Positions 42,251 to 53,187 of a DNA stretch of 64,000 nucleotides are shown here, piece by piece (position 1 is the first letter of the stretch; each line of letters starts with the position of its first letter). The stretch spans positions 370,744 to 434,743 of the forward strand of contig NZ_KB905466.1 in assembly GCF_000381365.1 (NCBI RefSeq), read 5' to 3'. A model generated the notes under the pieces. It did no database searches, was not told the origin of the DNA, and saw only the letters and a list, made by a program, of their open reading frames with translations. Made by a program: the position numbers and the translations under genes. This stretch comes from Bacteroides salyersiae WAL 10018 = DSM 18765 = JCM 12988 (lineage in GTDB: Bacteria; Bacteroidota; Bacteroidia; Bacteroidales; Bacteroidaceae).

Positions 42251-45200
42251 ATGAAACGGACAGTCATTATCCCGGTTCTTCTTTCTTGCCTTTCGATTAT
42301 CATCATTGGCCTGAACTCATGTGCAGGCAGTCAGAAAGAAATCATTCCTTCTTCGGAATTTGCTCCGTACATCGATGCCTACACAGGCGGAGTTATCTCA
42401 CAATCGTCTCCCATACGGATAGAATTGACCCAAGATCAGCCTGTAGTAGACTTAAATAATGAACTGAAAGAGAACCCGTTCCGTTTCTCACCTTCACTGA
42501 AAGGAAAAGCGTATTGGGTAAGCAACAATACGATTGAATTTCTTCCGGAAGAAGGAGCTCTGAAACAAGGAACAATGTACGAAGGCTCATTCCAATTGGG
42601 AGAATTCGTCACTGTGGATAAACGATTGAAAGAATTCAACTTCTCCTTCCGCGTGCAGGAGAAGAATTTCTCATTGGCAATGGAACCGTTGGATATAACT
42701 GCTACAGCTCCCGATTATGCTTCGGTAAAAGGAGAGATTCGTTTCAGCGACAAAATAGACAACGCACAGGTAGAAAAAATCCTATCAGCCAGTGGTAACG
42801 GGACTTCTTCCTATAACATTTCAATAGAGGGGACCGGGAATCCGACACGATATACTTTCAACATCGGCCGTATTCCGAGAGCAGAAAAAGATTATGAACT
42901 GGAAATTAAGCTGGATGGAAAAGCGGCCGGCATCGACCGGAAAATGGTAGAAAAGATCACAATACCTGCCAAAAACATCTTTCGCTTCATGTCTGCCCAA
43001 CGAATCGAACAGCCCGAAAACGGAATACAGATCTCTTTCTCGGATCCGGTATCGGACACTCAGGACTTGAAAGGGCTGATCGAAATTCCGGAACTCTCTT
43101 CGTATACATTCCAAGTGATAAACGATAAGGTAAATGTGTACTTTGAACCTAACCGGGCCAACAAGTTGACATTAAGAATATACGAAGGAGTGAAAAATAT
43201 GGAAGGGAAAAAGTTAGGTACCTCCCACTCTATCTCTTTCAGCCAGCCCAGCCTGAAACCACAAGTGGAACTGCGTACGGAAGCAGCGATCCTACCCGAC
43301 TCAAAGAATCTGATAGTACCTTTCCGGGCAGTCAGCCTGCATGCTGTAGATCTGAATGTTATCCGCATCTACGAAAGTAATGTACTGATGTTCATGCAGA
43401 GTAATTCTTTGGCATCTTCCAACGAATTGAAACGCTCGGGGCGATTGGTTTATAAACAGACTTTGCATCTGGACAGAGACCCTTCGAAAGACATTCGCAA
43501 ATGGGAAGATTATTCGATCGACCTTTCCGGATTGATAAACCAGGAGCCGGGTGCTATTTATCGCATCATACTTTCATTCAAACAGGCATATTCCGCCTAT
43601 CCATGCGGAGAAGAGGATAAGGAACTACAAATTTCCGAGGGTCCGGAAAGATTGACTAAAGTTTCTTCGGACCAGCTGTCGGAAGAAGATGAAGCAGAAT
43701 GGGATACCCCGCAGGCCTACTATTATTATAACGGTTCGGAAAAGATGGACTGGCGGAAATACCGTTGGGAAGAACGGGACAATCCTTGCCATATTTCTTA
43801 TTATATGGGTTCGGACCGCACGGCATCCTGTAATGTACTCGCCTCCAACTTAGGCATGATTGTAAAACGGAACTCTGTTAACAAATTATGGGTAACAGTC
43901 AACAATATACTCGACACAGCTCCGGTAGAGAAAGCCAAAGTAACCGCTTATAGCTTTCAATTGCAACCGGTAGGTGAAGCAGAAACCGACAAAAACGGGT
44001 TTGCCGTTATTGACACGAAAGGAGTGCCTTTCATCGTAGTAGCGGAAGCCGGAAAACAAAAGGCCTATGTAAGAGTAGCCGATGGTGAAGAACAATCCGT
44101 AAGTCGTTTCGATGTCGGTGGCAAGGATATACAGAAAGGGTTGAAAGGCTTTATATATGGCGAAAGAGGGGTATGGCGCCCCGGAGATACCCTGCATATC
44201 TCGTTCATGCTCGAAAACCGTAACAAACGAATACCCGACAAGCATCCCGTAGCATTGGAAATTTACAACCCGAGAGGGCAATTCTACAATAAACTCATTT
44301 CTACAAACGGAATGAACGGACTCTATACATTTGCCGTACCGACAAAAACGGAAGACCCTACCGGATTATGGAATGCTTATGTAAAAGTGGGAGGAACCGC
44401 TTTCCATAAATCACTGCGGATAGAGACCGTAAAACCTAACCGATTGAAAATAAACCTGCAATTGCCGGGGAATATACTGAAAGCCACAGACGGAGAAGTA
44501 CGAGCCACCTTGTCATCGGCATGGCTGACAGGTGCCAAAGCTTCACGGCTGAAAACCAAAGTAGAGATGTCGTTATCCAAAGTCAACACGCAATTCAAGA
44601 ATTATGGACAGTATATCTTCAACAATCCGGCTACGGAATTTACCTCTTCACGGACAGATGTATTCAGTGGAATGCTGGATACAGAAGGAGACGCTTCGTT
44701 TACGCTCAAACTGCCGGAATCGGGAAATGCGCCCGGAATGTTACAGGCGAATATCACGGCCAGAGTATTCGAACCGGGCGGAGATGCAAGTATCTATACC
44801 ATGAGTGTGCCCTACTCTCCTTTCAGCTCGTATGTAGGTATCAATCTGAATCAGCCTAAAGGCAAATATATCGAGACTGATAAAGATCATATTTTTGATA
44901 TTGTGACTGTAACCCCGGAAGGGAAGCCGGTAAACCGTTCGGGACTGGAATATAAGATTTATCGTATCGACTGGAGCTGGTGGTGGGAAAACTCCCGCGA
45001 GTCTTTTGAGACGTACGTCAACAGTAGTTCCTACACGCCGGTAGCTACCGGAAAGATAAACACTGTGAATGGAAAAGGCAGTTTCAAATTCCGGATTGAC
45101 TATCCGGGTTGGGGACGTTATCTGGTGTATGTCAAGGATACGGAAAGTGGACATGCCACCGGAGGCACGGTATACGTAGACTGGCCGGAGTGGCGTGGAC

Positions 45201-47860
45201 GTTCGTCTAAAACCGATCCTAACGGTATCAAGATGCTGGCCTTCTCTATCGATAAAGACTCTTATGAAATAGGCGAAACAGTAACAGCTATTATCCCTGC
45301 ATCGGCGGGAGGACGGGCACTTGCCACGTTGGAAAACGGTTCAACCGTACTGCAACGCGAATGGATAGACGTTTCGGGCAAGGAAGATACGAAATATCAG
45401 TTTAAGGTAACACCGGAAATGGCCCCGAACGTTTATCTGCACATCAGCCTGCTGCAACCTCATGCACAAACGATCAATGATTTACCGATCCGTATGTATG
45501 GAGTGATGCCGGTATTCGTAACCAATAGAGAGACTATGCTCGAACCGCAGATTCAAATGCCGGACGTACTGCGCCCCGAAACGGAATTCAGCGTAACAGT
45601 AAGTGAGAAGAAGGGAAAAGCGATGACCTATACCTTGGCGATTGTGGACGACGGGTTACTGGATCTGACCAATTTCAAGACTCCCGACCCCTGGAATGAC
45701 TTTTATGCCCGTGAGGCATTGGGCATCCGGACATGGGATATGTACGACGATGTGTTGGGCGCTTATACCGGCAGTTATAGTTCGCTATTCAGTACCGGAG
45801 GTGACGAAACCTTAAAACCCGCAGACACGAAAGCCAATCGTTTCAAACCGGTAGTACGCTTCATCGGCCCGTTCAGCCTAAGCAAGGGAAAGAGCCGGAC
45901 GCACCGGATAACCCTTCCGATGTATGTAGGTTCGGTACGTACCATGGTGGTAGCCGGAGAAAACGGTGCTTACGGACATGTAGAGAAGACGACTCCGGTA
46001 CGTACACCACTGATGATTCTTTCCACACTCCCACGTGTACTCAGTACCCAAGAAGAGATTTTGTTGCCGGTCAACATATTCGCCATGGAGAAAGAGGTGA
46101 AAAATGTAAAAGTATCCGTTTCTGTATCAGGCAGTGCACAAGTAAATGGCGAACATCAGCAATCCGTAACGTTTGCAGAACCCGGCGACCAGTTGGTCTA
46201 TTTCAGACTAAAAACCGGTAGTAAGCCGGGGAAAACCACTGTACGGCTGACGGCTGAAGGAGCTGGCAAGAAAGTTTCGGAAACCATCGAAATAGAAGTG
46301 CGTAATCCGAATCCGGCCATCACCCTGCGCGAAAGCAAATGGATAGAAAGCGGACAAAGCTGCGAACTCTCTTATAAGCCGGGTAGTAATTCACCCGAAA
46401 ACAGCGTGAAATTAGAGGTGTCACGTATCCCATCGGTGGACATCAGCCGCCGGTTCGATTTTCTGTATAATTATCAACATTACTGCACAGAGCAGTTGAC
46501 ATCGAAAGCCCTTCCGTTGTTGTTTGTCGGCCAGTTCAAAGCAGTAGATGAAGCAGAAGCCGGTAAGATAAAAGCGAATGTACAGGAAGCTATCAAGCAA
46601 CTTTACAGCCGGCAGTTACCCAACGGAGGATTCGTATATTGGCCGGGCAATGCTTCTGCCAATGAATGGATCACCTCCTATGCCGGAATGTTCTTAGTAA
46701 TGGCACAAGAAAAAGGATATGCCGTAAATGCCAATGTGCTGAATAAATGGAAACGATTCCAGCGTTCGGCTGCACAGAACTGGCGTACGCCTCAACAAGA
46801 CACCGGCTATTATTGGCAATCGGATTTACAGCAGGCTTTCCGCTTATATACATTAGCGTTGGCAGGCGCACCGGAACACGGAGCGATGAACCGGATGAAA
46901 GAGATGCAGCAAGATCTTTCGTTGCAAGCCAAATGGAGACTGGCCGCCGCTTATGCGCTGAACGGAAAAACGAAAGCCGCCAATGAACTGGTATTTAATG
47001 CCAAGACAACCGTAGAGCCTTATTCGCCTTCGGCCGGAAGTTATGTGTACGGTTCGTACGATCGCGATGAAGCCATGATATTGGAGACCTTATTGCTCAT
47101 GGGGCGTGAACGGGAAGCATTCACGCAGGCACAAAAGGTTTCAAAGAATTTGTCACGTGAAGATTGGTTCAGCACACAATCCACCGCATTTGCATTAATG
47201 GCAATGGGCCGGTTGGCAGAAAAATTATCGGGTACTCTCGACTTCACCTGGACGATATACGGCAAACAACAACCGGCAGTAAAATCGGCTAAGGCCGTAT
47301 TCGAGAAAGCGTTGTCTGTTGCACCCGGTGGCGGCTCGGTTACTGTAAAAAACAATGGTAAGGGAGCCTTGAATGTGGACTTGATAACCAAAACACAACT
47401 ACTGAACGATACCCTGCCGGCCTTGTCAAACAACCTGCGCCTTGACGTAAAGTATACGGATATGAACGGAACAGCTATTGCCCCCGAAGCCCTGAAACAA
47501 GGCAGCGACTTTATGGCAGTGGTCACCGTAGCCAACATCAGCGGCACTACCGACTATTCGGATATTGCCCTGACTCACATCATACCATCGGGTTGGGAAA
47601 TATACAATGAACGCATGACAACCGATCCGGAAAAGGCCAACAGTGCAGATAGCAACAACAGCTATTCCTACCGGGATATCCGCGATGACCGTGTACTGAC
47701 CTATTTCAACCTGAAACGAGGACAGTATAAAACATTCACCGTACGACTGCAAGCCACCTATGCAGGTACATTCGTACTACCGGCTATCCAATGCGAAGCA
47801 ATGTATGATGCCGGAGCACAGGCGAGGACACAGGCCGGCAAAGCAATCGTCGAACGGTAA
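42251..47860 (+). CDS. Alpha-2-macroglobulin family lipoprotein
   Basis: A 1869-aa periplasmic/outer-membrane lipoprotein (lipobox GLNSC, Cys 24) that acts as a broad protease trap. Tandem MG-type beta domains fill ~40-1250; the bait/ANA part includes FIYGERGVWRPGDTLHISF (~645-665). The thioester motif is present: HYCTEQL with C1412 and Q1415, inside an alpha-toroid (~1395-1700); receptor-like domains end the protein. It is 32 bp upstream of pbpC; bacterial A2M with PBP1C is a conserved pair thought to guard and repair the wall after envelope breach. Confidence 0.93.
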   Translation: MKRTVIIPVLLSCLSIIIIGLNSCAGSQKEIIPSSEFAPYIDAYTGGVISQSSPIRIELTQDQPVVDLNNELKENPFRFSPSLKGKAYWVSNNTIEFLPEEGALKQGTMYEGSFQLGEFVTVDKRLKEFNFSFRVQEKNFSLAMEPLDITATAPDYASVKGEIRFSDKIDNAQVEKILSASGNGTSSYNISIEGTGNPTRYTFNIGRIPRAEKDYELEIKLDGKAAGIDRKMVEKITIPAKNIFRFMSAQRIEQPENGIQISFSDPVSDTQDLKGLIEIPELSSYTFQVINDKVNVYFEPNRANKLTLRIYEGVKNMEGKKLGTSHSISFSQPSLKPQVELRTEAAILPDSKNLIVPFRAVSLHAVDLNVIRIYESNVLMFMQSNSLASSNELKRSGRLVYKQTLHLDRDPSKDIRKWEDYSIDLSGLINQEPGAIYRIILSFKQAYSAYPCGEEDKELQISEGPERLTKVSSDQLSEEDEAEWDTPQAYYYYNGSEKMDWRKYRWEERDNPCHISYYMGSDRTASCNVLASNLGMIVKRNSVNKLWVTVNNILDTAPVEKAKVTAYSFQLQPVGEAETDKNGFAVIDTKGVPFIVVAEAGKQKAYVRVADGEEQSVSRFDVGGKDIQKGLKGFIYGERGVWRPGDTLHISFMLENRNKRIPDKHPVALEIYNPRGQFYNKLISTNGMNGLYTFAVPTKTEDPTGLWNAYVKVGGTAFHKSLRIETVKPNRLKINLQLPGNILKATDGEVRATLSSAWLTGAKASRLKTKVEMSLSKVNTQFKNYGQYIFNNPATEFTSSRTDVFSGMLDTEGDASFTLKLPESGNAPGMLQANITARVFEPGGDASIYTMSVPYSPFSSYVGINLNQPKGKYIETDKDHIFDIVTVTPEGKPVNRSGLEYKIYRIDWSWWWENSRESFETYVNSSSYTPVATGKINTVNGKGSFKFRIDYPGWGRYLVYVKDTESGHATGGTVYVDWPEWRGRSSKTDPNGIKMLAFSIDKDSYEIGETVTAIIPASAGGRALATLENGSTVLQREWIDVSGKEDTKYQFKVTPEMAPNVYLHISLLQPHAQTINDLPIRMYGVMPVFVTNRETMLEPQIQMPDVLRPETEFSVTVSEKKGKAMTYTLAIVDDGLLDLTNFKTPDPWNDFYAREALGIRTWDMYDDVLGAYTGSYSSLFSTGGDETLKPADTKANRFKPVVRFIGPFSLSKGKSRTHRITLPMYVGSVRTMVVAGENGAYGHVEKTTPVRTPLMILSTLPRVLSTQEEILLPVNIFAMEKEVKNVKVSVSVSGSAQVNGEHQQSVTFAEPGDQLVYFRLKTGSKPGKTTVRLTAEGAGKKVSETIEIEVRNPNPAITLRESKWIESGQSCELSYKPGSNSPENSVKLEVSRIPSVDISRRFDFLYNYQHYCTEQLTSKALPLLFVGQFKAVDEAEAGKIKANVQEAIKQLYSRQLPNGGFVYWPGNASANEWITSYAGMFLVMAQEKGYAVNANVLNKWKRFQRSAAQNWRTPQQDTGYYWQSDLQQAFRLYTLALAGAPEHGAMNRMKEMQQDLSLQAKWRLAAAYALNGKTKAANELVFNAKTTVEPYSPSAGSYVYGSYDRDEAMILETLLLMGREREAFTQAQKVSKNLSREDWFSTQSTAFALMAMGRLAEKLSGTLDFTWTIYGKQQPAVKSAKAVFEKALSVAPGGGSVTVKNNGKGALNVDLITKTQLLNDTLPALSNNLRLDVKYTDMNGTAIAPEALKQGSDFMAVVTVANISGTTDYSDIALTHIIPSGWEIYNERMTTDPEKANSADSNNSYSYRDIRDDRVLTYFNLKRGQYKTFTVRLQATYAGTFVLPAIQCEAMYDAGAQARTQAGKAIVER

Positions 47861-47892
47861 AAACTGCGAATAAACGCAGGCAAGAGACAGGA

Positions 47893-50202
47893 ATGAAAAG
47901 ATGGAAAAAGAAAAAAAGCCGGATAATCGGAGGGGGCATTGCCCTTCTGATTGTCTGGTATATCTTTTGCCTTCCCCGGCAACTGTTTCATGTGCCCTAC
48001 TCTACCGTTGTAGCCGACCGTCACCATGAACTGCTCGGTGCCCGCATCGCTCCGGACGGACAATGGCGCTTTCCTCCACGCACCACCACACCGGAAAAGA
48101 TTAAGACCTGTCTTTTAGCATTCGAAGACAATCATTTCTATTGGCACTGGGGAGTAGACCCGTTGGCAACCGGCAGGGCCATCTATCAGAACCTAAAAGC
48201 CGGTCGCATCATCAGTGGAGGAAGTACGCTTACGATGCAAACGATTCGCCTTGCCCGGAATAAGCCACGCACGTTCACAGAGAAATTTATCGAAATGATA
48301 TGGGCCACCCGGTTGGAGTTCCGTTATTCCAAAGAAAAGATACTCTCTTTATATATCTCCCACGCCCCTTTCGGAGGAAACGTAGTGGGGCTGGATGCTG
48401 CTGCCTGGCGATACTTCGGGCATGCAGCAGAAGACTTGTCGTGGGCCGAAGCGGCCATGCTCGCCGTACTTCCCAATTCACCCGCCATGATACATCTTTC
48501 CAAAAGCCGTCAGTCCTTGCTCGACAAGCGTAACCGCCTGCTGACACGTCTTCACAAGAACGGCACATTGAGCGACTCCGATTATGAGCTTGCCCTCAGT
48601 GAACCTCTGCCACAGGAACCCAAACCCTTACCACAGACAGCCCCACATCTGACCGACTATTTCTATCGGACCCGTAACGGAACTTACTCGGTGAGTACCA
48701 TCGACCGTGGAATACAACTACAAGTGGAAGAACTGGTAGAACGCTGGAACAACGAATTCTCCCGCAGTGACATCCGCAACATGGCCATACTCGTTATCGA
48801 CATAGAGAAAAACCAGCCCATTGCCTACTGTGGCAACCTGCACTTCAACAAAGAGAGAAGCGGTAATCAAGTAGACATCATCCGTGCACCGCGTAGCACG
48901 GGAAGTATTCTAAAACCCTTTCTTTACTATGCCATGCTGCAGGAAGGCAGCATCCTTCCCCACACGCTGCTACCGGATGTTCCTATAAATATCAACGGCT
49001 TTGCTCCACAAAATTTCAGCCAACAGTTCGAAGGTGCCGTTCCGGCATCGGAAGCGATTGCGCGCTCTCTGAATATTCCGACCGTCAGCATGTTGCAGCA
49101 TTACGGCGTTCCCAAATTCTATAACCTGCTCAAACAGATCGGTCTCACTACCCTTACCCGCCCGGCTTCCCATTATGGATTATCACTTATCTTAGGAGGA
49201 GCCGAAGGTACTTTATGGGACATTACTGTGGCTTACGCCGAAATGGCACGTTGCCTGAAAGGATTGGATAAGACAGATTGCTCTTTATTACTCTCCGATT
49301 CCACCCGGCATCTGCCATCTGCCAACTCACATGTCTCACTTTCTCCGGGTGCCGTCTGGCAAACCTTCGATGCCATTAAAGAAGTAAACCGACCGGAAGA
49401 GATAGACTGGCGCACCATCCCGTCTATGCAGACCATTGCCTGGAAAACGGGAACGAGTTACGGCTTCCGTGATGCATGGGCCGTAGGAGTTACTCCCCGT
49501 TATGCTGTCGGCGTATGGGTGGGCAACGCTACCGGAGAAGGAAAACCGGGCTTGGTAGGAGCACGTACGGCAGGACCTGTCCTATTCGATGTATTCAATC
49601 TTCTTCCGTCTTCCCCATGGTTCGACAGACCATCCGGAATATTTGCCGATGCCGAAGTATGCCGACTTTCCGGACATCTGAAAGGACGTTTCTGCGAGGA
49701 GACGGACACGACACTGATACTCCCTGCCGGATTAAAAACCGAAGCCTGCCCGTACCATCATCTCATCAACCTGTCGGCCGATGGAACTTCCCGCATCTAC
49801 GAAAGTTGCATCGACATGGAGCCTACCATTCGAAAAAGCTGGTTTACCCTGCCTCCCGTATGGGAATGGTATTACAAACAGCACCACCCGGAATATAAAC
49901 CACTCCCTCCTTTCAAACCCGGATGCGGCGAAGATGTGTTCCGCCCCATGCAATTTGTCTACCCTACGATGAATGCCCGGGTATTCCTCCCTAAACAGTT
50001 GGATGGCAGCAAAGGGCAACTGAACGTTGAACTGGTACACAACAATCCGAAAGCAACCGTATACTGGCATCTCGACAACAACTACCTGAGCGAGACACAA
50101 GACTTCCACAAGATATCTTTCCTTCCCGCTTCCGGAAAACACTCCCTGACAGCAGTAGACAACGAAGGAAATACGGTTTCGGTGACTTTCTTTGTAGAGT
50201 AA
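47893..50202 (+). CDS. pbpC: Penicillin-binding protein 1C
   Basis: A 769-aa bifunctional peptidoglycan synthase anchored by helix ~11-30. The GT51 domain (~55-240) has catalytic E78 in FEDNHFYWHWGVD and GGSTLTMQ. The transpeptidase domain (~290-560) has S338xxK341 (TGSILKP), SLN and K518TG. A C-terminal BiPBP domain (~680-769, FVYPTMNARVFLPKQLDG) is typical of PBP1C. It is paired with the A2M gene. Confidence 0.95.
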   Translation: MKRWKKKKSRIIGGGIALLIVWYIFCLPRQLFHVPYSTVVADRHHELLGARIAPDGQWRFPPRTTTPEKIKTCLLAFEDNHFYWHWGVDPLATGRAIYQNLKAGRIISGGSTLTMQTIRLARNKPRTFTEKFIEMIWATRLEFRYSKEKILSLYISHAPFGGNVVGLDAAAWRYFGHAAEDLSWAEAAMLAVLPNSPAMIHLSKSRQSLLDKRNRLLTRLHKNGTLSDSDYELALSEPLPQEPKPLPQTAPHLTDYFYRTRNGTYSVSTIDRGIQLQVEELVERWNNEFSRSDIRNMAILVIDIEKNQPIAYCGNLHFNKERSGNQVDIIRAPRSTGSILKPFLYYAMLQEGSILPHTLLPDVPININGFAPQNFSQQFEGAVPASEAIARSLNIPTVSMLQHYGVPKFYNLLKQIGLTTLTRPASHYGLSLILGGAEGTLWDITVAYAEMARCLKGLDKTDCSLLLSDSTRHLPSANSHVSLSPGAVWQTFDAIKEVNRPEEIDWRTIPSMQTIAWKTGTSYGFRDAWAVGVTPRYAVGVWVGNATGEGKPGLVGARTAGPVLFDVFNLLPSSPWFDRPSGIFADAEVCRLSGHLKGRFCEETDTTLILPAGLKTEACPYHHLINLSADGTSRIYESCIDMEPTIRKSWFTLPPVWEWYYKQHHPEYKPLPPFKPGCGEDVFRPMQFVYPTMNARVFLPKQLDGSKGQLNVELVHNNPKATVYWHLDNNYLSETQDFHKISFLPASGKHSLTAVDNEGNTVSVTFFVE

Positions 50203-50222
50203 ATCCAATCTTCGTATCTTTG
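50191..50222 (+). promoter_or_regulatory. Promoter of MFS gene
   Basis: TTTG (50191-50194), 20-bp spacer, TATCTTTG (50215-50222). The ATG is only 6 nt downstream, so the transcript may be leaderless. The -33 box lies in the last codons of pbpC. Confidence 0.75.
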
Positions 50223-50227
50223 CCCCT

Positions 50228-51403
50228 ATGAAACAGACTTTGAAAGAAAACGGAGGACTACCGGCATCCATACTTTGGACATTGGCTATCGTTGCCGGCA
50301 TATCCGTAGCCAACCTCTACTACAATCAGCCGTTGCTGAACATGATACGCCACGATCTGGGTGTCTCGGAATTTAAAACCAACCTTATAGCAATGGTCAC
50401 CCAGATAGGCTATGCACTCGGATTATTATTCATCATCCCTTTGGGTGACCTGTATCAACGAAAGAAAATCATTGTCACGAACTTTGCCATACTGATCGTC
50501 TCCCTGCTGACCATTGCGTTAGCACCCAATATACACATTATATTAATAGCTTCATTTCTAACAGGAATCTGTTCGGTGATACCACAGATATTTGTTCCGA
50601 TAGCTTCCCAATTTTCGAAACCCGAGAACAAAGGAAGAAATGTAGGTATCGTTATCTCCGGATTGCTGACGGGTATTCTTGCTTCGCGTGTTATCAGCGG
50701 TTTTATCGGTGAAGTGTTCGGATGGAGAGAAATGTATCACATCGCGGCCGCATTGATGTTGATATGCGGAATTGTTGTAATGAAAGTATTGCCGGATATC
50801 CGTCCCACATTCAAAGGAAAATACAGTGATCTGATGAAATCGTTGTTTCTTCTCCTGAAAGAATATCCCTTATTGCGGATTTATTCCATACGGGCAGCAC
50901 TGGCATTCGGTTCATTTCTCGCCATGTGGTCGTGTCTGGCATTCAAGATGGGACAAGCCCCTTTCTATGCAGGAAGCAATGTCATCGGCATGTTAGGACT
51001 CTGTGGAATAGCAGGTGCACTCTCTGCCTCCGTAGTAGGGAAGTATGTCAGGAGAGTGGGAGTTCGCCGGTTCAACTTCATCGGTTGCGGGTTGATACTC
51101 TTTGCCTGGTTCCTGCTTTTTGCAGGAGAAAACACCTATTTCGGTATTGTAGCAGGCATCATCATTATCGACATAGGCATGCAATGTATCCAGTTAAGTA
51201 ATCAGGCCAGCATCTTCGAGCTCTGTCCCGGCGCATCCAACCGTGTCAACACGATTTTTATGACAACTTACTTTGTCGGCGGTTCGATGGGGACCTTTTT
51301 GGCTGGAAGTGCCTGGCAAGCATTCGGCTGGCATGGAGTCATAGGAATGGGAGTTTTACTGACAAGTTGCTCACTGCTTATCACTTTTTTTTCGCGAAAG
51401 TGA
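50228..51403 (+). CDS. MFS transporter
   Basis: A 391-aa, 12-helix major facilitator. GDLYQRKKIIV in the loop after helix 2 is the MFS signature, with a second basic loop (GKYVRRVGVRRFNF) in the C-terminal half. NLYYNQPLLNMI near the N-terminus and GLLTGILASRVISGFIGE mark the proton-driven drug/sugar efflux subgroup. Substrate unknown. It is followed by a small membrane protein after 53 bp. Confidence 0.85.
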   Translation: MKQTLKENGGLPASILWTLAIVAGISVANLYYNQPLLNMIRHDLGVSEFKTNLIAMVTQIGYALGLLFIIPLGDLYQRKKIIVTNFAILIVSLLTIALAPNIHIILIASFLTGICSVIPQIFVPIASQFSKPENKGRNVGIVISGLLTGILASRVISGFIGEVFGWREMYHIAAALMLICGIVVMKVLPDIRPTFKGKYSDLMKSLFLLLKEYPLLRIYSIRAALAFGSFLAMWSCLAFKMGQAPFYAGSNVIGMLGLCGIAGALSASVVGKYVRRVGVRRFNFIGCGLILFAWFLLFAGENTYFGIVAGIIIIDIGMQCIQLSNQASIFELCPGASNRVNTIFMTTYFVGGSMGTFLAGSAWQAFGWHGVIGMGVLLTSCSLLITFFSRK

Positions 51404-51456
51404 ACCCAAAGGGTGGTTTCATTTGTTGTTAAGAACATCAATCCAAAATTTAATAT

Positions 51457-51891
51457 ATGAAATACGGGGTCAACAGACAAATTTTACTCATTACTGCCGG
51501 TATCGTGTGGATAGTGGCAGGAACAAATATACTGCGGATAGGAATCGTGACATGGCTCAGTGATTCACAGTATTGGCTGTTTAAAATAGGAGAGGCCACG
51601 ATCGTATTTCTTCTTTTCTTTGTACTCATATTCAGAAGATTATATTACAAGCATACCGAACGCATCATTCAGAAGAAACCGGAAAAGAACTGCCCGTTCT
51701 CTTTCTTTGATGTAAAGAGCTGGATCGTCATGATTTTCATGATCTCTATGGGAATCAGTATTCGAAGCCTGCATTTGCTACCCAACAGTTTCATATCCGT
51801 ATTTTATACCGGACTGTCACTGGCCTTAATCGCCACCGGTGCACTGTTCATCCGCTATTGGTGGCAGAAACGCCATCAACTGAGCACTTAA
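51457..51891 (+). CDS. Small four-helix membrane protein
   Basis: 144 aa with four predicted helices (~8-25, ~40-60, ~85-105, ~112-132) and positively charged loops (RRLYYKHTERIIQKKPEK). The helix content starts AGIVWIVAGTNILRIG. I recall close proteins labelled only as hypothetical membrane proteins. Its stop overlaps the stop of the convergent sugar kinase gene by 4 bp (TTAA). Confidence 0.65.
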   Translation: MKYGVNRQILLITAGIVWIVAGTNILRIGIVTWLSDSQYWLFKIGEATIVFLLFFVLIFRRLYYKHTERIIQKKPEKNCPFSFFDVKSWIVMIFMISMGISIRSLHLLPNSFISVFYTGLSLALIATGALFIRYWWQKRHQLST

Positions 51892-52928
51892 CGCTGTACT
51901 CGTCCGGAAGCATCACCGTTCATCAGTGCTTCCACTTCAGCGACAGTCGCCAGATTGAAATCTCCGTAGAATGTATTTTTCAGACAGGAAGCCGCTAAAG
52001 CAAAATTCAGTGCTTTCTGATCATCATTCGGATAAGTCAACAATCCATAAATAAGTCCACCGACAAAAGCATCTCCCGTACCCACACGGTCTACTTCATG
52101 CGCAATGTCATAAATCCCCGTATGCTTTAATGTATTATCCGAATAAAGCACGGCAGCCAACAGATTATGATTGGCCGACAAAGAATTCCGTAATTCAAGG
52201 AACATCTTTTTACAACGGGGCACCAATGTCTCCACCTGCCTGCCGACCTTCTCAAATCCCTGCAAATCGAGTTGGTAATCCGTATTTATCGCCTTGAAAC
52301 CGACAGGAGAAATGCCTAATATCTCTTTATATTCCGGCTCCGCACCAAAAATCACATCACTATACTGCACCAACGGATACATGACATCAGCAGCCGTACG
52401 TCCATATTGCCACAAATTCTTACGGAAATTCAAATCACATGAAATAGTCAATCCCATACGATCTGCCGTTTGCAATGCTTCCAAACAGGTATCAGCTCCA
52501 CTTTGAGACAAAGCAGCAGCAACTCCCGACCAATGAAACCAACCTGCATCGGCAAAAACAGTTTCCCAATCAATCATCCCGGGACGAAGTGTGGAAAAAG
52601 AAGAACCGGCACGATCGTACACCACTTTCGAATTGCGAAAAGAAGCTCCGTTTTCAAGGAAGTAAATGCCCATACGATCACCTCCATAAATTATTCCGTC
52701 TGTACGAAGTCCGTGGGAACGTAAATCACTGACACAGGCACGGGCTATTTCATTGTCCGGTAGCCGGGTCACAAATTCTGTAGGAATGCCAAAGTTGGCA
52801 AGAGATACAGCTACATTGGTTTCACTACCACCAAAAGCGGCCACATAGTCACGAGCTTGTGAAAAACGGAGATTTCCGGGAGCAGTAAGGCGGAGAAGCA
52901 CTTCTCCGAAAGTAACGATCTTCTTCAT
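51888..52928 (-). CDS. kdgK: PfkB-family sugar kinase, KDG kinase-like
   Basis: A 346-aa ribokinase-fold enzyme. The N-terminus MKKIVTFGEVLLRLTAPGNLRFSQ and GGSETNVAVSLANFG (PfkB signature 1 region) match 2-keto-3-deoxygluconate kinases; signature 2 is VGTGDAFVGG with catalytic base D286. It would phosphorylate KDG made from uronates or pectin, which fits the pectate lyase in the same window. Other sugar substrates are possible. Convergent with 51457, overlapping 4 bp. Confidence 0.78.
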   Translation of the reverse strand: MKKIVTFGEVLLRLTAPGNLRFSQARDYVAAFGGSETNVAVSLANFGIPTEFVTRLPDNEIARACVSDLRSHGLRTDGIIYGGDRMGIYFLENGASFRNSKVVYDRAGSSFSTLRPGMIDWETVFADAGWFHWSGVAAALSQSGADTCLEALQTADRMGLTISCDLNFRKNLWQYGRTAADVMYPLVQYSDVIFGAEPEYKEILGISPVGFKAINTDYQLDLQGFEKVGRQVETLVPRCKKMFLELRNSLSANHNLLAAVLYSDNTLKHTGIYDIAHEVDRVGTGDAFVGGLIYGLLTYPNDDQKALNFALAASCLKNTFYGDFNLATVAEVEALMNGDASGRVQR

Positions 52929-53187
52929 AATGTTTCAATAGATTCATTAAATATCCAAAGGTAGTATCAAAAATCTAAGGAGAGATAAACTTTTAATAAA
53001 TTTTATTGCAAAAGTCACGTATGTAAGCACGCACTTCCTGCCGCTTCATCAACATTATCAGTCTGTTAATGAATATAACGATTGATAGGATCAGATATAA
53101 AATTGTGGCGTGCAGATGAACAATATCAAAAATATCTTGTTCTTGCAATAAACGAACAACGTTATTAAACCTAAACAAAAACAAGTT

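Noticed and set aside
42251..47860. Several long ORFs antisense to the A2M and pbpC genes
   Set aside because: They are reading-frame shadows of GC-richer coding sequence with no domains or starts.
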